NCBI GenBank assembly: GCA_964036295.1
Contig: OZ038465.1
Span: forward strand, 22,440,331 to 22,504,330
Length of the DNA: 64,000 nt
Direction: 5' to 3'
DNA from: Plumapathes pennacea
Taxonomy: Eukaryota > Cnidaria > Anthozoa > Antipatharia > Myriopathidae
Below are positions 24,170 through 37,065 of the stretch, in pieces. The translations under genes and the position numbers were made by a program. How positions within the stretch are numbered: position 1 is the first letter of the stretch; every line of letters starts with the position of its first letter. The notes under the pieces were generated by a model. The model worked only from the letters and a program-made list of their open reading frames with translations. It was not told where the DNA came from and made no database searches.

Positions 24170-24767
24170 TTGTCAGGCAAAAATAGAACTGTTTGCTATT
24201 GACGAACATCCCATATCTACCATAAAGTATATGCTCTTTGCTCCTAGACGTGATATAACTTACACACCTTAAAATTTAAAATAGGAATTGAACTGCAATA
24301 TTGTTTGACGGGGTTCGACTTAGTTTTCTTTGATAATCTACAGTATATAATACAGTTGGAATATCTTGCCACATATTCGACAACAGACACAAGTCTGTGG
24401 ACAGAAATAAGTACGACGCAGTTTGGGTAACACCAATGCGTAATCCTGGGTGGGCTAAGCTTTGCTTCAGCAAGTGTGGTCGTCGCCATAACAGTAATCG
24501 TATTCATTTGTGCGTTATATAACTCAATTTGAACAGTGACCATCGTCCCAGCCCCGGCCCATGCACACACACACGACACACAAATTAATTGAATTTTGTT
24601 TGTTAAAATACGTTTGACCTGTTTGGATAAGTTCTTCTCACGCAACATCTTTCTGGTGCTTTTATTCGTTTAGACTGTTCAACGACAAGTGACTTTTGAA
24701 ATACGGCTAATCTCAGATATTGAATAGGACCAGGCACTAGGCTCGACAGGACTCTGTACGACTATTA

Positions 24768-25821
24768 CACCTTTTTCTTTTCATTAGCGCAAAATACGCA
24801 TTCATTTACGTCTATCGACGATCAATAACGTTCATTTACGTCACGGTGCATTCATTTGAGAAAATATCACTTTCAATAACGATTTTTGCATAATCTGAAG
24901 CGTTCAATTGCATTTTCCGGAAATCATTAGCGTCTCTGGTCATTCTTTGGCAAACAACCAAAATTTTAATTTGCGTGATCATTCATATCATTAGCACCAA
25001 TCGAATAGTCAAGTGCGCGAATAGGCAAGCATTTTAACGATAATTATGTTCATTAACATTTTTAAACGTAAACAGGCATACAATAGCATTTCTAGGCAAC
25101 CATTAGTGCGTGCATGACAATCATTAATGCGCTCATAAAATCAATTGCACATTTTTAAAGTAATAAAAAATAGTGTCTTTTCCCAGGAAACATGTCTGGA
25201 TAGTTCTATGGATTACACTTTCGCAATGATAAGCCAAAGGTTACGTAGCTTTTTTTAAACAAAATGCCTATATAATGCACTGTACAGTTAATTTGTTGCA
25301 TACCTGTACATGTACGTATTCCGTTTAGCAAGCGCTGATACATGTACATGTATTGAGATTTTCAAGACAACCGTAGATATGCCACCAACAGAACACAGAT
25401 GGCTAGTAACTGATCATAAAACCCTCGCAAAAGAGACAAAAAAACACTATTTCTTCTTGAAAATACATTTTTGTTTAATGAATTTTGAAAATGTGCGATT
25501 GATTGTATGACCGCGTTAATGATTGTCATGCACGCACTAATGGTTGCCTAGAAATGCTATTGTATGCCTGTTTACGTTTAAAAATGTTAATGAACATGAT
25601 TATCGTTAAAACGATAGCCTATTCGCGCACTTGACTATTCGATTGGTGCTAATGATGTGAATGATCACGCAAATGAAAGTTTGTTGTTTGCCAAAGAATG
25701 ACCAAAGACACTAATGATTGCTGGGAAATGCAATTGAACCCTTCGTATTATGCAAAAATCGTTATTGAAAGTGATATTTTCTCAAATGAATGCGTATTTT
25801 GCGCTAATGAACAGCGAAAGG
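24768..25821. mobile_element. Long-TIR MITE with TTA(A)-like target
   Basis: Inverted arms of about 320-370 bp (24768-25137 and 25505-25821) flank a 370-bp centre. The arms share CATTAGCGCAAAATACGC near their outer ends and contain many CATTAxCG-type words. The paralogous segment B has no insertion: it reads tatcaTTAACGAG at 32033-32045, while here the element sits between ctatta and TTAACGAG-like sequence. This gives both element limits and a TTA or TTAA target. No coding capacity for a transposase. Confidence 0.8.
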
Positions 25822-26380
25822 TTAATTAACGAGCTACTCTACGAAGAATGTTACCCGAGACGAGTTGCAAAGCGTGTGTGTTCCTAGGGCCGAGTGCTAA
25901 GCACTTCGGTCTCTCACCAAAACTCTGGCTATTAAAATGGGAATGGAATCTCATTCCGGCTTGCATAAATCGTGAGCGAACACATGATTGACATCTTATT
26001 CTGTTTGCCGGCTGCTTTCCTTAGAGTTACAGCATCAATATTTCACGGCTAATCACCAGTTTACACATTTTATTTTTTGGAGCTACCACTTGGCAGTAGA
26101 GCGTAGGCATTATACTGAAAAAGAGCCTGAGATTTTCATATACACATTTTTTTTTTTAACTCAGTGTGCACAGTATTTTGATATTTTGGTGCTCTCTGCA
26201 ATTGTTGGTTTTGACTCTTTATGCCACTTTGCACTACCGTTGATGGAAATGTACAGTTCGTGGTGAAGTTCCTGGAACAGAATCCGTGTTAAGATCTGTC
26301 AGTGGCTACCTGGACTGCGGGATGTGAAACCGTCGTTTATCGCTAGCTGGGCACACAGAGCTGGGTGGCCCACAACTGTT

Positions 26381-26590
26381 ACGGCAAAAGAAAACAGCTC
26401 TCGGCAAGAGCAAATAATACATGGCAGGCTAAACACGGCAAAACAAAACAGTTCTCGACAAAAGCAAATAACCCACGGCAGGAGCAAATAGCTCAGGGAA
26501 AACCAAAACAGCTCTCGGCAAAAGCAAATATCGCAAGGCAGGAGCAAATAGCTCAAGGCAAAACAAAATAGGTCGCGGCATAAAGAAATA
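26381..26590. repeat. 54-60-bp minisatellite, about 3.5 units
   Basis: Units begin at 26381, 26435, 26495 and 26555 and share ggcaaaac, ctcggcaaaagcaaat and ggcaggagcaaatagctc. Long apparent ORFs on both strands are by-products of the repeat. Confidence 0.8.
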
Positions 26591-26599
26591 ATCAAATGA

Positions 26600-28270
26600 A
26601 TCAGAAAAAAACTGGAACACACATGACTTTCGCGATACACGTGTGATCATTCGCTGTGTTGTCTTTTCGACCCTTTGCCACTTCTACAATTGTGCAAGTT
26701 CAAATAATAGAAACGTACAGGCTGTGTTACTGTGAGCTTTTCTATATCTCTATAGCACTCATAGGACGCAAAGTTATCTTTTGGAAGTCGATGTGTCGGC
26801 TGTCTGGTGTGGTATGTCAGTGATGGTGTCATCAACAGTCATTTTATAAGTCTTCATTTTCCACAATCAGAATCCTGGCACACTCTATTCTCAAATTTAA
26901 ATAGCGCCCGGTAATGGTCAGTACTGTCGCTTAAGCATTTTAAGAGTGAATATTTCTAAGAATCGATCAAATCGAACTTTTCCGCAAAGATTGGATTTCC
27001 CTTATATTTTTCACATATAAGTAAGCCTTGGTAAGAAGCGAAGTAAGACAGAGTTAGTTTTCATAAATACTGCTTCCAGTAAAACAAGAAAGACGTTACT
27101 GACCCAAAATCCCCAAAATCGATTTTTGCTAAAGTAATATTTACCTAACATCATGTTCTCGTCATGTTTACCAAGAATTCACCGAGTGCCCCAAGTAAAC
27201 TCAATCAAACATCTGTTGGATGGGAACACTTTTGAAATATGGAGTTGCCTGAACAGCCGAAAAACAGCTCATTAGTAAAGCAACCTAGGAAGAAAACCCG
27301 CCTCTTTCGAAAGACTGTAATAGGATGGCACTCACCCTAACCCGTCCCCCCCTCCCTACTGTACATCCAAAATTAAACTACAATTCGAAAAATTAGGTTT
27401 TACAAAAAATGCCACTAGTTCGTTTTATCATACACTTACTTGCATGTGTGGGGAAAAGTAGGAACAGGACTAGCCTGGAAAGAAAAACTTTGCTTGCCTA
27501 AGCTGTGCCGCTCACAAAATTCGACGTAACCTGTTATTGTACTGTGTCTGTAAACATGTCTAAAATGTTAATACTTTTAAAAGGGGTAAAGCCAGCTTTT
27601 TGACAGGCTGACTGTGGCTGTCCATTGCCTGCTCAGAGCGGCCATGCCAACAAGAGATTTAATTGAGTGATTACAAGTGGTTACTTTACTAGAAATACAA
27701 TAGTCGCAGATATCCCCTTGTTCTGTAGTGGTTTTTCGGAAAGCGGGGTTTTTGTTTGTTTTCCGCTTGGAGATGATTTTGAAATATTTTCATAAACCAT
27801 GGTCGTATAGCGACGCCATCAATCGCCCACTAAAAGAAATCTTTGTCGCACGTCTGGTTTAGTTCAGACAACGTGAACAGTCTGCAATTTTCGTCGACAC
27901 AAAATTCGCTGAGAAAACTTTTACACGCAACTACAGAATACTCCCGAGACTTGAAAGCTAAGATCCACAACAGCAGTGAGCCAATTACTGCAAGCCCTTG
28001 CTAACACTGAGGATGGTCATAAAGAGTTAAAATTAGTTATGAAATGGTTTTTTAAACTCTGCTGAAAATTGTCCCCGAGCGAAGCGAGGGTAATAATCAC
28101 GACGCTAATGCAGCAAAATCGCCCTATTTGAAGACTCCAAGCGGGTCGCCAGCTCAATATTAGTTTGTTCGTGTGTCTGTTTGTCTGTTTGTCTGGCGTA
28201 CGACCTCGTCCCAGGGCCATCCGCGTTAAGCAACGACAAAGGATCGATCACGTGTCCCTCTGTAGTTTTA
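26600..28270. other. No gene recognised
   Basis: Non-coding by inspection; no exon with motif and splice support was found. Confidence 0.4.
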
Positions 28271-28274
28271 CTGT

Positions 28275-28505
28275 TAAATGTTGTCTAGGCAACATTTGAA
28301 AACTGAAAAACTGAAAAAGTCTCGTGAAACTCGTCTTCAAAAGAGAAGGGAACAAGCACGGGCAAGGCGGAATCCGTCTCGACAAAAGCCGACAATCCTG
28401 TTATGACCGAAAGCATGCATCATGAACAGATGCGTGCTGAAGAAACGACTCCGCAAAGGAAACGGCGCTTGAAAGCAAATCGGGAGCTTCAGACGCCGTT
28501 TTGAT
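28275..28505 (+). pseudogene. Basic RxRARR-type coding remnant
   Basis: The first frame encodes SRETRLQKRREQARARRNPS and then stops. Shifted by one frame from 28404, an ATG opens MTESMHHEQMRAEETTPQRKRRLKANRE. Both stretches match a basic repeat (R..RA.E...QR..RL) that I know from the N-termini of Helitron-like helicase genes and related cnidarian proteins. A single frameshift separates the halves. Nothing of a helicase follows. Identity is tentative. Confidence 0.3.
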
Positions 28506-28509
28506 CAGA

Positions 28510-29320
28510 TACTTATTCAGAAAGGACAAGCAATAAAGGTCAGTCAGTGGAAATCACCGTGACAAATATATTCTATCCCGCATCTTGTAACTCGATCACT
28601 TCAAGAATGTAATAAAATCTGTAATGCTGATCATTTTCCCTCTAAGTATTGTTTTAATACGCTTCTGTCGCCAGTTTCGACACCGTATTCGCTCAAAGCA
28701 ATCGGAACTTGGAGTTTTGAATGATTTAGTCAGATGTCTTATTTTTGTCTTTCAAGACTAACTGTAACAAATGCTGTAATCTAACGCGCGGTGATTGCAG
28801 CGAGAATCGTTCACAAGCCCTCTGAAGTATGACTAAGTCTGAAACCCGTGTATAATTTGAAGTAAACCGTTCAAGTTTTGCTTTGATTCTGGGAGAAATC
28901 ATGCTGTTTTGAGCGAGTTCACATACAAAACAATTCGAGCTCATTGAATATGCATGCCTGAGTCTGGCAGACTGTATGAATTAATTTGACGTGCCGACCG
29001 TGGGAAATACGTACTTCGTCACGCAATCGACTCTTTTTTTTTCAACGCAAAAGTATAACACACACCATTCTTTTTCTCCTTCCTTTGCGTATAGCACTTG
29101 ACTTCGAAGAAAAGATTGAGTCAACATTTTGGTAAAACAAAGGCTGCTCTTTTTGAGCAGTATCAAAGTAAAAGTCCCATCAATGGCAAAGCGAGGAGTA
29201 TCTGCGATTATCGTATTTCTAGTAAATTATTTTAGGTATAGTAGGGACATGCTTTGTTGGACGACCAGGCAGAGCGACTAATTTAGATGCACTGGACGAA
29301 AAATTGGATTTACACAACTT
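28510..29320. other. No gene recognised
   Basis: No supported exon; short ORFs only. Confidence 0.4.
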
Positions 29321-29389
29321 TACAACTCAAGTAAATATGTGGTAAATTTAGAGGTCTAAATTTTCAAAAATTTACGCACGAGGGAACAC

Positions 29390-29745
29390 TGCAGTAAATG
29401 TATAAATTTGCTAGCCCTGCAAAAGAGAAGTAAACCTAATCCTAAGTTCATATTTTCAACTGATAAACATTAAATTTGCTGAACCATGGTAAATATGAAA
29501 ATTGGTAAATAATTGCTATGATTTCACTTGGGGGCAAACATATTGCTGTAAATATTACATTTAGTCTGTAAACACATAAATTTGCTAGTCCTGCAAAGGG
29601 CAGTAAACCCAATCCAAGGTTCATATTTTCAACTGCAAACATCACATTTGTTGAACCATGGTAAATATGAAAATTGCTAAATATTTGCTTTAATTGTACT
29701 TGGGGGCAAATATATTGCTGTGAACTTTGAATTTACTCAAGGTTT
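29390..29745. repeat. 174-bp tandem duplication rich in GTAAAT words
   Basis: aaatttgctag...cctgcaaa recurs at 29404 and 29578; both units also contain tgaaccatggtaaatatgaaa and acttgggggcaaa. Confidence 0.8.
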
Positions 29746-29749
29746 GCTC

Positions 29750-30600
29750 TATTTTAAAATATGGTAAATATTGTAATTTTTTGCGCATTTAATTAAGCAA
29801 ACAATAAAGACAAAATATCATGTTTGCACTGGTCTCGTGTTATTGTTTACATAGGTATAGCAATATATTTTTTCTTTAAGTTTGCAATTAAGTGCAAATG
29901 CTATATTTTCACGTGAATTTTCAGCAACTTTACTCAATTACTGTAAACATGGAAATTGATTCAACTTTGCTCATAGTTATGTCATATGTACACGTCGCAT
30001 CACCTCTCTTTTTTCATTTAGCACTACTTCTCACTCTCTCGTGTCATACAACAAACAATTGGCACAAGGATTTAATCCCGACAATAACAACAATATATCT
30101 TATTACCGCTTCCTTCAGGGAATAAAATAAATGACGACCAAAACCGAGGAAGGCAAAATATGCCTTCCTCAAACATGCAACCGTGAGTTTACCTAAACTG
30201 CAGTAATAATAGCTCTGAAATACAACGGGACGACTGGAAATTATGAAAGCATGATAAAAGAAATGCGTTTTAAAAGAAGAAAAACAAATCATTAGTGAAG
30301 CATAGGGTAGATTAATCGTTTCAATGGTGCGTGTGGATACTTGCCACACCAAATTTGAATCCCAGCTTTTGTCGCGTTTTTAGGCCAGAAAACTTCTTTT
30401 CATTTGTAGTTGTTTGTAAACACTAAAAGAGCAAACCTGTTTTAATAAAGGTATTTATTCTATTCTATTCATTGCTAGATATTTGGTTGCTTCCTCAGCG
30501 GTTCTTTTACGTCCCTGCAGATCATACTATTTAGAGACGGGAACACCGTTTGAAGTGATCATCCGAGTCACGAATACAGAGCCAGAATTTTTTACCTAAA
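29750..30600. other. No gene; one 10-bp perfect hairpin
   Basis: GAGGAAGGCA (30146-30155) and its complement (30161-30170) form a hairpin with a 5-base loop. Otherwise nothing recognised. Confidence 0.4.
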
Positions 30601-30612
30601 TTTTCATTAAAC

Positions 30613-30680
30613 TTGAGCGTGGTTTGAACTCGCGGCCTCGGCGTGAAAGAGCCACCGTAGAAACGGCTATCGGCGTGCGC
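30613..30680 (-). pseudogene. tRNA-Glu-like pseudogene or SINE head
   Basis: The minus strand reads a GGCTCTTTCACGCCG anticodon-arm-like block and then GCGAGTTCAAACC, a good B box. The 5' half is poorly conserved and the acceptor stem does not pair, so it is not a working tRNA gene. It may be the head of a tRNA-derived SINE. Confidence 0.35.
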
Positions 30681-30875
30681 ATAATTGAGTGAAGCTTGTT
30701 GTGATTCCTGTGGTGAGTAACATTCACCCTAGTCTCCTTGCGTGATGAGGCAAATAACGACTGTGAGGGGCCTCTATTTACCCCTGCCAATCCCTATTTT
30801 AGAGCCGTAGAGACATGTACCTTGGGTATTTATTCGTATATTAGTTTTGTTAAAATTGCCAAGCTTTCCTACTGA

Positions 30876-32205
30876 ATTTTTAATGCACTTGACAGCCTGT
30901 GTTTTATCATTGATTATCTGGTTAGCAAGTAGCCATTGCTTGCAGGGTCGCGGTGTTTAGAATATTGCATTACTTTTTTTATCAAGTTGTTCACTGAAAA
31001 ATTGTACTTTTACTTCTAAGAACTAATACAATACCAATATAAGTGTTTTCTACGCTATGTTTGGAAATCAAGTAACATTTATTTCTTTATGATTGGGCTA
31101 AATTGCCACGTTTCTATTCTATGAAGTCTTGAATATTTCGGAGTGTGCAGCTCTATTAAAACTAAGTATTCAAGGTGTTTTCGTTTAGGATAATTGATGA
31201 ATGGAGTTAGTCACCAGCATTCTATTTCATGAAATCTTCCATATTTTAATATGAAAAATAGGAAGCGTGTAGTTCCGGCCCTTGATACTTACAGTATCCA
31301 AAGTCCTGTCAAAATTGTAAACGTTCCTTTGTCTAACGTCTCGAGCTGGTTATTTTGCAAGTACCTGTCAGGCAAAAATATAACTGTTTGTTTGCTATTG
31401 ACGAACATCCCACAGCTACCATAAAGTATATGCTCTTTGCTCCTAGACGTGATATAACTTACACACCCTAAAATTTAAAATGAGAATTGGACTGTAATAT
31501 TGTTTAACGGGGTTCGATCTAATTTCCCTCGATAGTCAACAATATATAATACAGTTGTAATATATTGCCATATTTTTGACGACAAACACAATTCTGCGGA
31601 CAGAAATAAGTACGACGATGTTTGGGTAGTTTATATCTTTTATATTGTGGGCCTTAAAGGCACAAATTGCTTGCTCGTGAGGTAAAAATTCAAAAACACC
31701 AATGCATAATCCTGAGTGGGCTAAGCTTTGTTTCAGTAAGTGTGATAGTGGCCATACAGTACTCGTATTCATTTGTGCGTTATATAACTGAATTTCAACA
31801 GTGGTCATCGTTCCCATTCCCGGCCCATTCACACACACACACACACTACACACAAATCAGTTGAATTTTGTTCGCTAAAATACGTTTGACCTGTTTGGAT
31901 AATTTCCGCTCACGCAACTTCTCTCTAGTGTTTTCACTCGTTTGGACTGCAACGACAAGTGATTTTTGAAATACGGCTTATCTCAGATATTGCATAGGAA
32001 GAGGCACTATGCTCGAAAGGACTCTGTACAAATATCATTAACGAGCTACTCTACGAAGTATGTTACCCGAGATGAGTTGCAAAGCATGATGAGTGTTCGA
32101 AAGGTCGAGTGGTGAGCACGTTGGTCTCTCCCCAAAGCCCGGCTATTAAAATGGAAATGGGATCTCATCTCGGCTCGCATGAATCATGCGCAAACACATG
32201 CTTGA
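30876..32205. repeat. Duplicated segment B of the leucine-rich-repeat gene
   Basis: Direct repeat of 23683-26000 without the MITE. It contains the best-preserved 72-nt repeat exon and ends in a tRNA-like stretch (aggtcgagtggtgagcacg) near 32100. Confidence 0.8.
31293..31364 (-). CDS. Leucine-rich-repeat exon with canonical splice sites
   Basis: Exactly 72 nt lie between a CAG acceptor and a GTAAGT donor on the minus strand. The block codes a single 24-residue leucine-rich repeat (YLQNNQLETLDKGTFTIL...) in phase 2, the one-repeat-per-exon organisation seen in LGR-type receptors and related genes. Leucine-rich repeats generally form extracellular or cytosolic protein-binding surfaces. Neighbouring repeats at 24.1 kb and 49.2 kb have broken splice sites, so the parent gene may itself be decayed or only this exon may be used. 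No membrane or signalling domain is visible in the window, so the function of the full gene is unknown. Confidence 0.6.
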
Positions 32206-32209
32206 AATG

Positions 32210-33195
32210 CTAATCTAAGGTTTCTCGCCTACAGTTGTCAGTCAACCGCCGTCCGTGTCGGATGCTCTTATGAGTTCTCTCTGTGAAATAAAATTGTTCT
32301 GTCCTTTGCCATTATACGTTTGAATTTGTAGAGTTCAGGACATGCCGTCGTAAATATAAGAATTCAGATGTGTTGAAATGATGGAGGAATGTGATGCTGA
32401 GGTTATCGGTATACGGAAAAGGCGAACGGCTGCAACTTCAAAATATAATTTCGATACAGCCGCCCAAGCCGACGGAACTGTACATGGAAACTTCACAAGA
32501 TCGCGAGAAAAATATTTCAGTTAATAAAATAAAGCCTGGATTAACGCTTACTCGGATCACCTGTGTCTCTGGTGGCATTTTGAGACATTTTAGCCAGCTT
32601 TGCTCGAAAGGGAAGCCGTGTGAAAACAATACGGCTGGAGTTTCCGATTGCCACTAGTTTTACCCCGAAGCCCGATAAATACGTTCAGAATGATTAGAAC
32701 TCCATCAAATCTCACAGAACACACCTATCAATAAATTTCCTGTCGATATTCCGTCCACTAAATTTCAAAATCGGTGAAAAAGTTGCCATGAAATGATTCT
32801 CCTAAGGCTCAACTTGATGTTGATCGAAAACTATAACCTTGGGCGCTTTTCAACCAATCGACGTTTCCTCCCTGCTGTAGAATGATTACTGGTCGCCATA
32901 TCGAGAAAAGTAAAATCAAGAATGCAAAGAGTCGTTGCAGAAGAGAAACGGAAGCTACAACTATCGCTGTACACAGTGACTGAAATTATTTAAAGTCTCT
33001 TAGCTATATTATGAAGTGGCTACACGGTACGCAGTTACTAAAATTATTCAAAGTCTCGAAGGTGGCAAAATATTTTGTGTACAAAAGCCCATGTGCAGAT
33101 AAACATCTTGTACAAGTAGTTTTTTTGTTTGTACCAGATGTTTATCTGTGCTTTTTGCAGCAAAAGGCCATATGACTGTAAGATATATTTCACTG
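32210..33195. other. No gene; one short snapback
   Basis: An imperfect hairpin (cagataaacatc and its complement, 33092-33151) is the only structure seen. Confidence 0.4.
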
Positions 33196-33199
33196 TTCT

Positions 33200-35658
33200 A
33201 TTTTTACGAAAAATAAAAGAGCATTTAAGAGCGACTTTTTTTTCTGACCGGGTGAGGAGTGGCACATCAGTCAAAATTCGGGGTTCTTTTTATATTGTCA
33301 ATAGATAACCTATGGTTTGCCAATTACTCTGGTATATTTAGTTTGTCTGGAAACTTTTTCATTTCGTGAAATTTTTGAAAAATCGCCATACCCCTCGAAA
33401 TGGCTAAAATGAAAGGATTTGGAGGACCACAAAAACCTTCGCACGCGACCGCGCAGCGAAACTCTACACATAAATGTCTTCATCTATTGATTAAGAAGAC
33501 ATCCACGAGCAATTTGAGCCTATAAATAGAATTATAGGTCAAATATTGAATATCTGGTGTCGGGGCAAAGACAGCCCAAATTTCAATGCTCGCAAATCTC
33601 AGTTTAGAGCACTTTTTCAAAAAATCATTTCTATGTCCGATATTACTCAGATTTGCACAAAAATTCGGTTGTAATATCTAGAATTGTTGTTTTTATCAAG
33701 AATATAAAAATTAGTTTGGTACTTTTCATTGCCTGAAAGAACTAACGCGGCTAATTTTGCCAAAATCACAACATCGACTTGTAAACAACGCACAACGATC
33801 AATTCACACTTTCGAATAAACTCGAATAAATCTTCGCCTACTACCTCAAACTTGGCACAAAACTCTGCAGGAGACCTTATAATAAGTTTAACTTTCAAAT
33901 ACCACCGGTTAACGATTGATTTATGTGGTTTTTTCCTATCAAAATGCCTCTTCAACTCAGTGGTCGACAAGCGCTAACTGATCGCTTCACTTTCTTTGCC
34001 AATTTACGCCTCATTTCGCTTTATTCTGCTACAATATAGCGCAAATATGTTTCCAAGGATGTCCCTGTCGCTTTAAGAGCTCTTTCTTGTAAAAAATGAA
34101 AGATTCATGCAGTCAAAACATACGCGCCGACGTCGCCGTGCGTTCGTTATTAGTGTCACGCAATCTTAAAACTTAGCGAGATATGTTTATTATATTTTAT
34201 AGTTACATTAATATCCCTTGTTTGATCCAAAAATATATTAACTTTGTTTTGTCATTATCGCTACCGGGAATGAAAATGCGACATGAAACTTTATTATTTG
34301 GGTATCAAAATGGCCAAATAATGAAAACAACAACAACGATAGAATTTGTACTTGAAATGATACATGAATACATATCTGGCCAAGAAATATCTTTATTTAT
34401 GTCTCTCGAGGGTTTTATCTGTTCGTGAAGCGCATGACTTATACAAATATTGCATTTATTCACCCATTCAGACACCCTCATGTTGTTGTTGTTGTGTTTT
34501 TTTTTTTTTTTTTTTTTTTTCGGCTCTAATAAGACCTCTTCTCAAATTTACATCACTAACAGAGATTCACATTTTAGTTTATTTACCGTGTTTTTCTTTC
34601 TATTCAGTGGCCGTCTTGTCTTGTTACTCAGTGCCGAGGGGAAAAAAAGAAAATGAAAGGACTCGTAAAGGCGGGGTCGGGCGGGGCAACTTCCGTTTTA
34701 CTTTTTCCCAACATACCAAAATGAATACCTTTATTGGTTGTAGAAGCAGCTGCCGTTAGGTGTTAGGAAAAGATAGCAACGGTGACATAAAGGTTTTAGT
34801 TTTTCAAAACAGATTTGGCAAATTGAGAAGCAGAGGCGAGTCTGTAATGGAGATAAGTTCTTTTTTCCTGTAATAAGGATATTTCGGGGCACAAAAAGGC
34901 GATGGGATAAGCGATGTTGAGACCGAAGTTGAATTGATATTAGCACGGGCATCGATATTTACTCCGCCGTCTGATATATCAAAATTGACGATTTGCGCTT
35001 CACACCGGCATTCTTTGCGAATTGGTTGGCGCAAAAGATCGCAGCGTTGCCGAGTTCCAGCGGGCCTATGCAGGCATGGTGAGAAGGGGAAATCGCGCAA
35101 GGCTGATCGCGGGTTCAACAAAGCGCTCTCTAGGGCAATCCTTCGCCGCACTGGTATATTTGTTGCCGCTGGTTCGGGTTCGTGCGTCAAGTCTTTTTTT
35201 ATAATTTGTTATCTGCTCTGATAGGAAATTCGTTTCCAAATCTGGCTTCATATCTTCTCTTTGGTACAATTAAAAAAGAAAGAACAACGGAAAATATAAC
35301 TTTAAGACTATCTGCAGTGCATGGTGTGCTTACGGTACATACTAAAACTATTTCAAGTAGACTACTGTAACTTTATATCACTTTGTACACGCTCGCTTTG
35401 ATTTATAATAAAAAAAAATGTGTGAATAGTTGGCGCGCCCAGGATAGGGTCCACGGGCCAACCTTTTTTCATATATACAGGGTTTTTAGCTTAAAAGTTG
35501 CTGCTTTTGGAATTTTTGATTTTTGATTTTTGATTTAATGGAAGGGCACTTTTCTCCCCAAGCCAGTTTATGACACAATTGTATGGGACGGTGGGTTGTG
35601 TTGGGACGGAGTGGAGTCTCAAAGGTGTAAAGTACAAATAATGTATTGGAGAAAATTG

Positions 35659-35740
<82 letters not shown>

Positions 35741-37065
35741 GGGGGGAGGGGGGAGCCCAAAATATATAATAATCCGTTTCTGGGTATGGGGGGGGGAGGG
35801 AAACATTTTGGGGATATTTTCTATAAAGTTGTCTTGCAGCTCCTAATGACGTGTATGGTACAATGTCGAGTCAGAAGAGTTACTTTTGCCTTTGTGCTGT
35901 TTTCATTACTCAGGCCATAACCATTCTATGTTTCCTGTTGCTTTCATTATTTGGCCACTTTGATACCCAAATAATAAAGTTTTATGTCGCATTTTCATTC
36001 CCGTTAGCGATAATGGCAAAACAAAGTTAATATATTTTTGGGTCAAACAAGGGATATCAGTATAACTAAATATAATAAACATATCTCGCTAAGTTTTAAG
36101 ATTGCGTGAAACCAATAACGAACGCACGGCGACGTCGGCGCGTATGTTTAGATTGCATGGCTCTTTTTTTTACAAGAAAGAGCTCTTAAAGCGACAGGGA
36201 CATCCTTGGAAACATATTTGTGCTATATTGTAGCAGAATAAAGCGAAACGAGGCGTAAATTGGCAAAGAAAGTGAAGCGATCAGTTAGCGCTTGTCGACC
36301 ACTGAGTTGAAGAGGCATTTTGATAGGAAAAAACCACATAAATCAATCGTTAACCGGTGGTATTTGAAAGTTAAACTTATTATAAGGTCTCCTGCAGAGT
36401 TTTGTGCCACGTTTGAGGTAGAGGGCGAAGTTTTTGTCCGAGTTTATTCGAAAGTGTGAATTGATCGTTGTGCGTTGTTTACAAGTCGACGTTGTGATTT
36501 TGGCAAAGTTAGCCGCGTTAGTTCTTTCGAGTAATGAAAAGTACCAAACTAATTTTTATATTCTTGATAAAAACAACACTTCTAGATATAACAACCAAAT
36601 TTTTGTGCAAATCTGAGTAATACCGGATATAGAAATGATTTTTTGAAAAAGTGCTCTGAACTGAGATTTGCGAGCATTGAAATTTGGGCTGTCTTTGCCC
36701 CGACACCAAATATTCAATATTTGACCTATAATTCTATTTATAGGCTCAAATTGCTCGTGGATGTCTTCTTAATCAATAGATGAAGACATTTAAGAACAGA
36801 ATTTCGCTGCGCGGTCGCGTGCGAAGGCTTTTGTGGTCCTATTAATTCCTTTCATTTTAGTCATTTTGAGGCGTAGAGGTTTTAACTTTTTTCTTGAAAT
36901 TCCAAAAATGTTTGAACAAAATAAATATACGAGAGTAATTGGCACACCATAGGCTATCTCTGGACAAAATATGAAGAACCCCGATTTTTGACCGATGTGC
37001 CACATTTTTCTCATTTCACCCGGTGTTTAGGAAAATTCGCTCTTAATTGCCTCTGTAACATTTTT
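33200..37065. mobile_element. 3.9-kb element with about 1.1-kb inverted arms
   Basis: The left arm (about 33200-34330) and right arm (about 35937-37065) are reverse complements over their whole length at roughly 90 percent by eye. For example, gttagcgcttgtcgacc (36286) pairs with ggtcgacaagcgctaac (33961). The 1.6-kb centre has a poly(T) run, a (GA)n microsatellite and no recognised gene. Short matching ORFs in both arms (33647-33970 minus, 36434-36616 plus) are the same non-coding sequence. A long-TIR transposon or an inverted duplication are both possible. Confidence 0.75.
35667..35734. repeat. (GA)n microsatellite
   Basis: About 34 GA dinucleotides, interrupted once near the right end. 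ORFs of Arg-Glu or Ser-Leu repeats here are artefacts. Confidence 0.95.

Larger units (their letters stand above)
23683..26000. repeat. Duplicated segment A of a leucine-rich-repeat gene (interrupted by a MITE)
   Basis: 23683-24767 plus 25826-26000 match 30876-32205 at roughly 85 percent by eye. The shared sequence includes one leucine-rich-repeat exon and long intronic DNA. A third, more diverged partial copy lies at about 49050-49470. The segment ends in a tRNA-like stretch near 25880-25930 (gggccgagtgctaagcac). Confidence 0.8.

Noticed and set aside
24244..24648. 134-codon minus-strand ORF with a partial match at 31536-31853
   Set aside because: Both lie in the duplicated introns beside the leucine-rich-repeat exons. 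The match is explained by the duplication; frames are not jointly preserved.
33647..33977. Paired ORFs repeated at 36434-36616
   Set aside because: They only reflect the inverted arms; codon patterns and stops differ.
35486..35846. ORFs of Ser-Leu or Arg-Glu repeats
   Set aside because: Artefacts of the (GA)n microsatellite.
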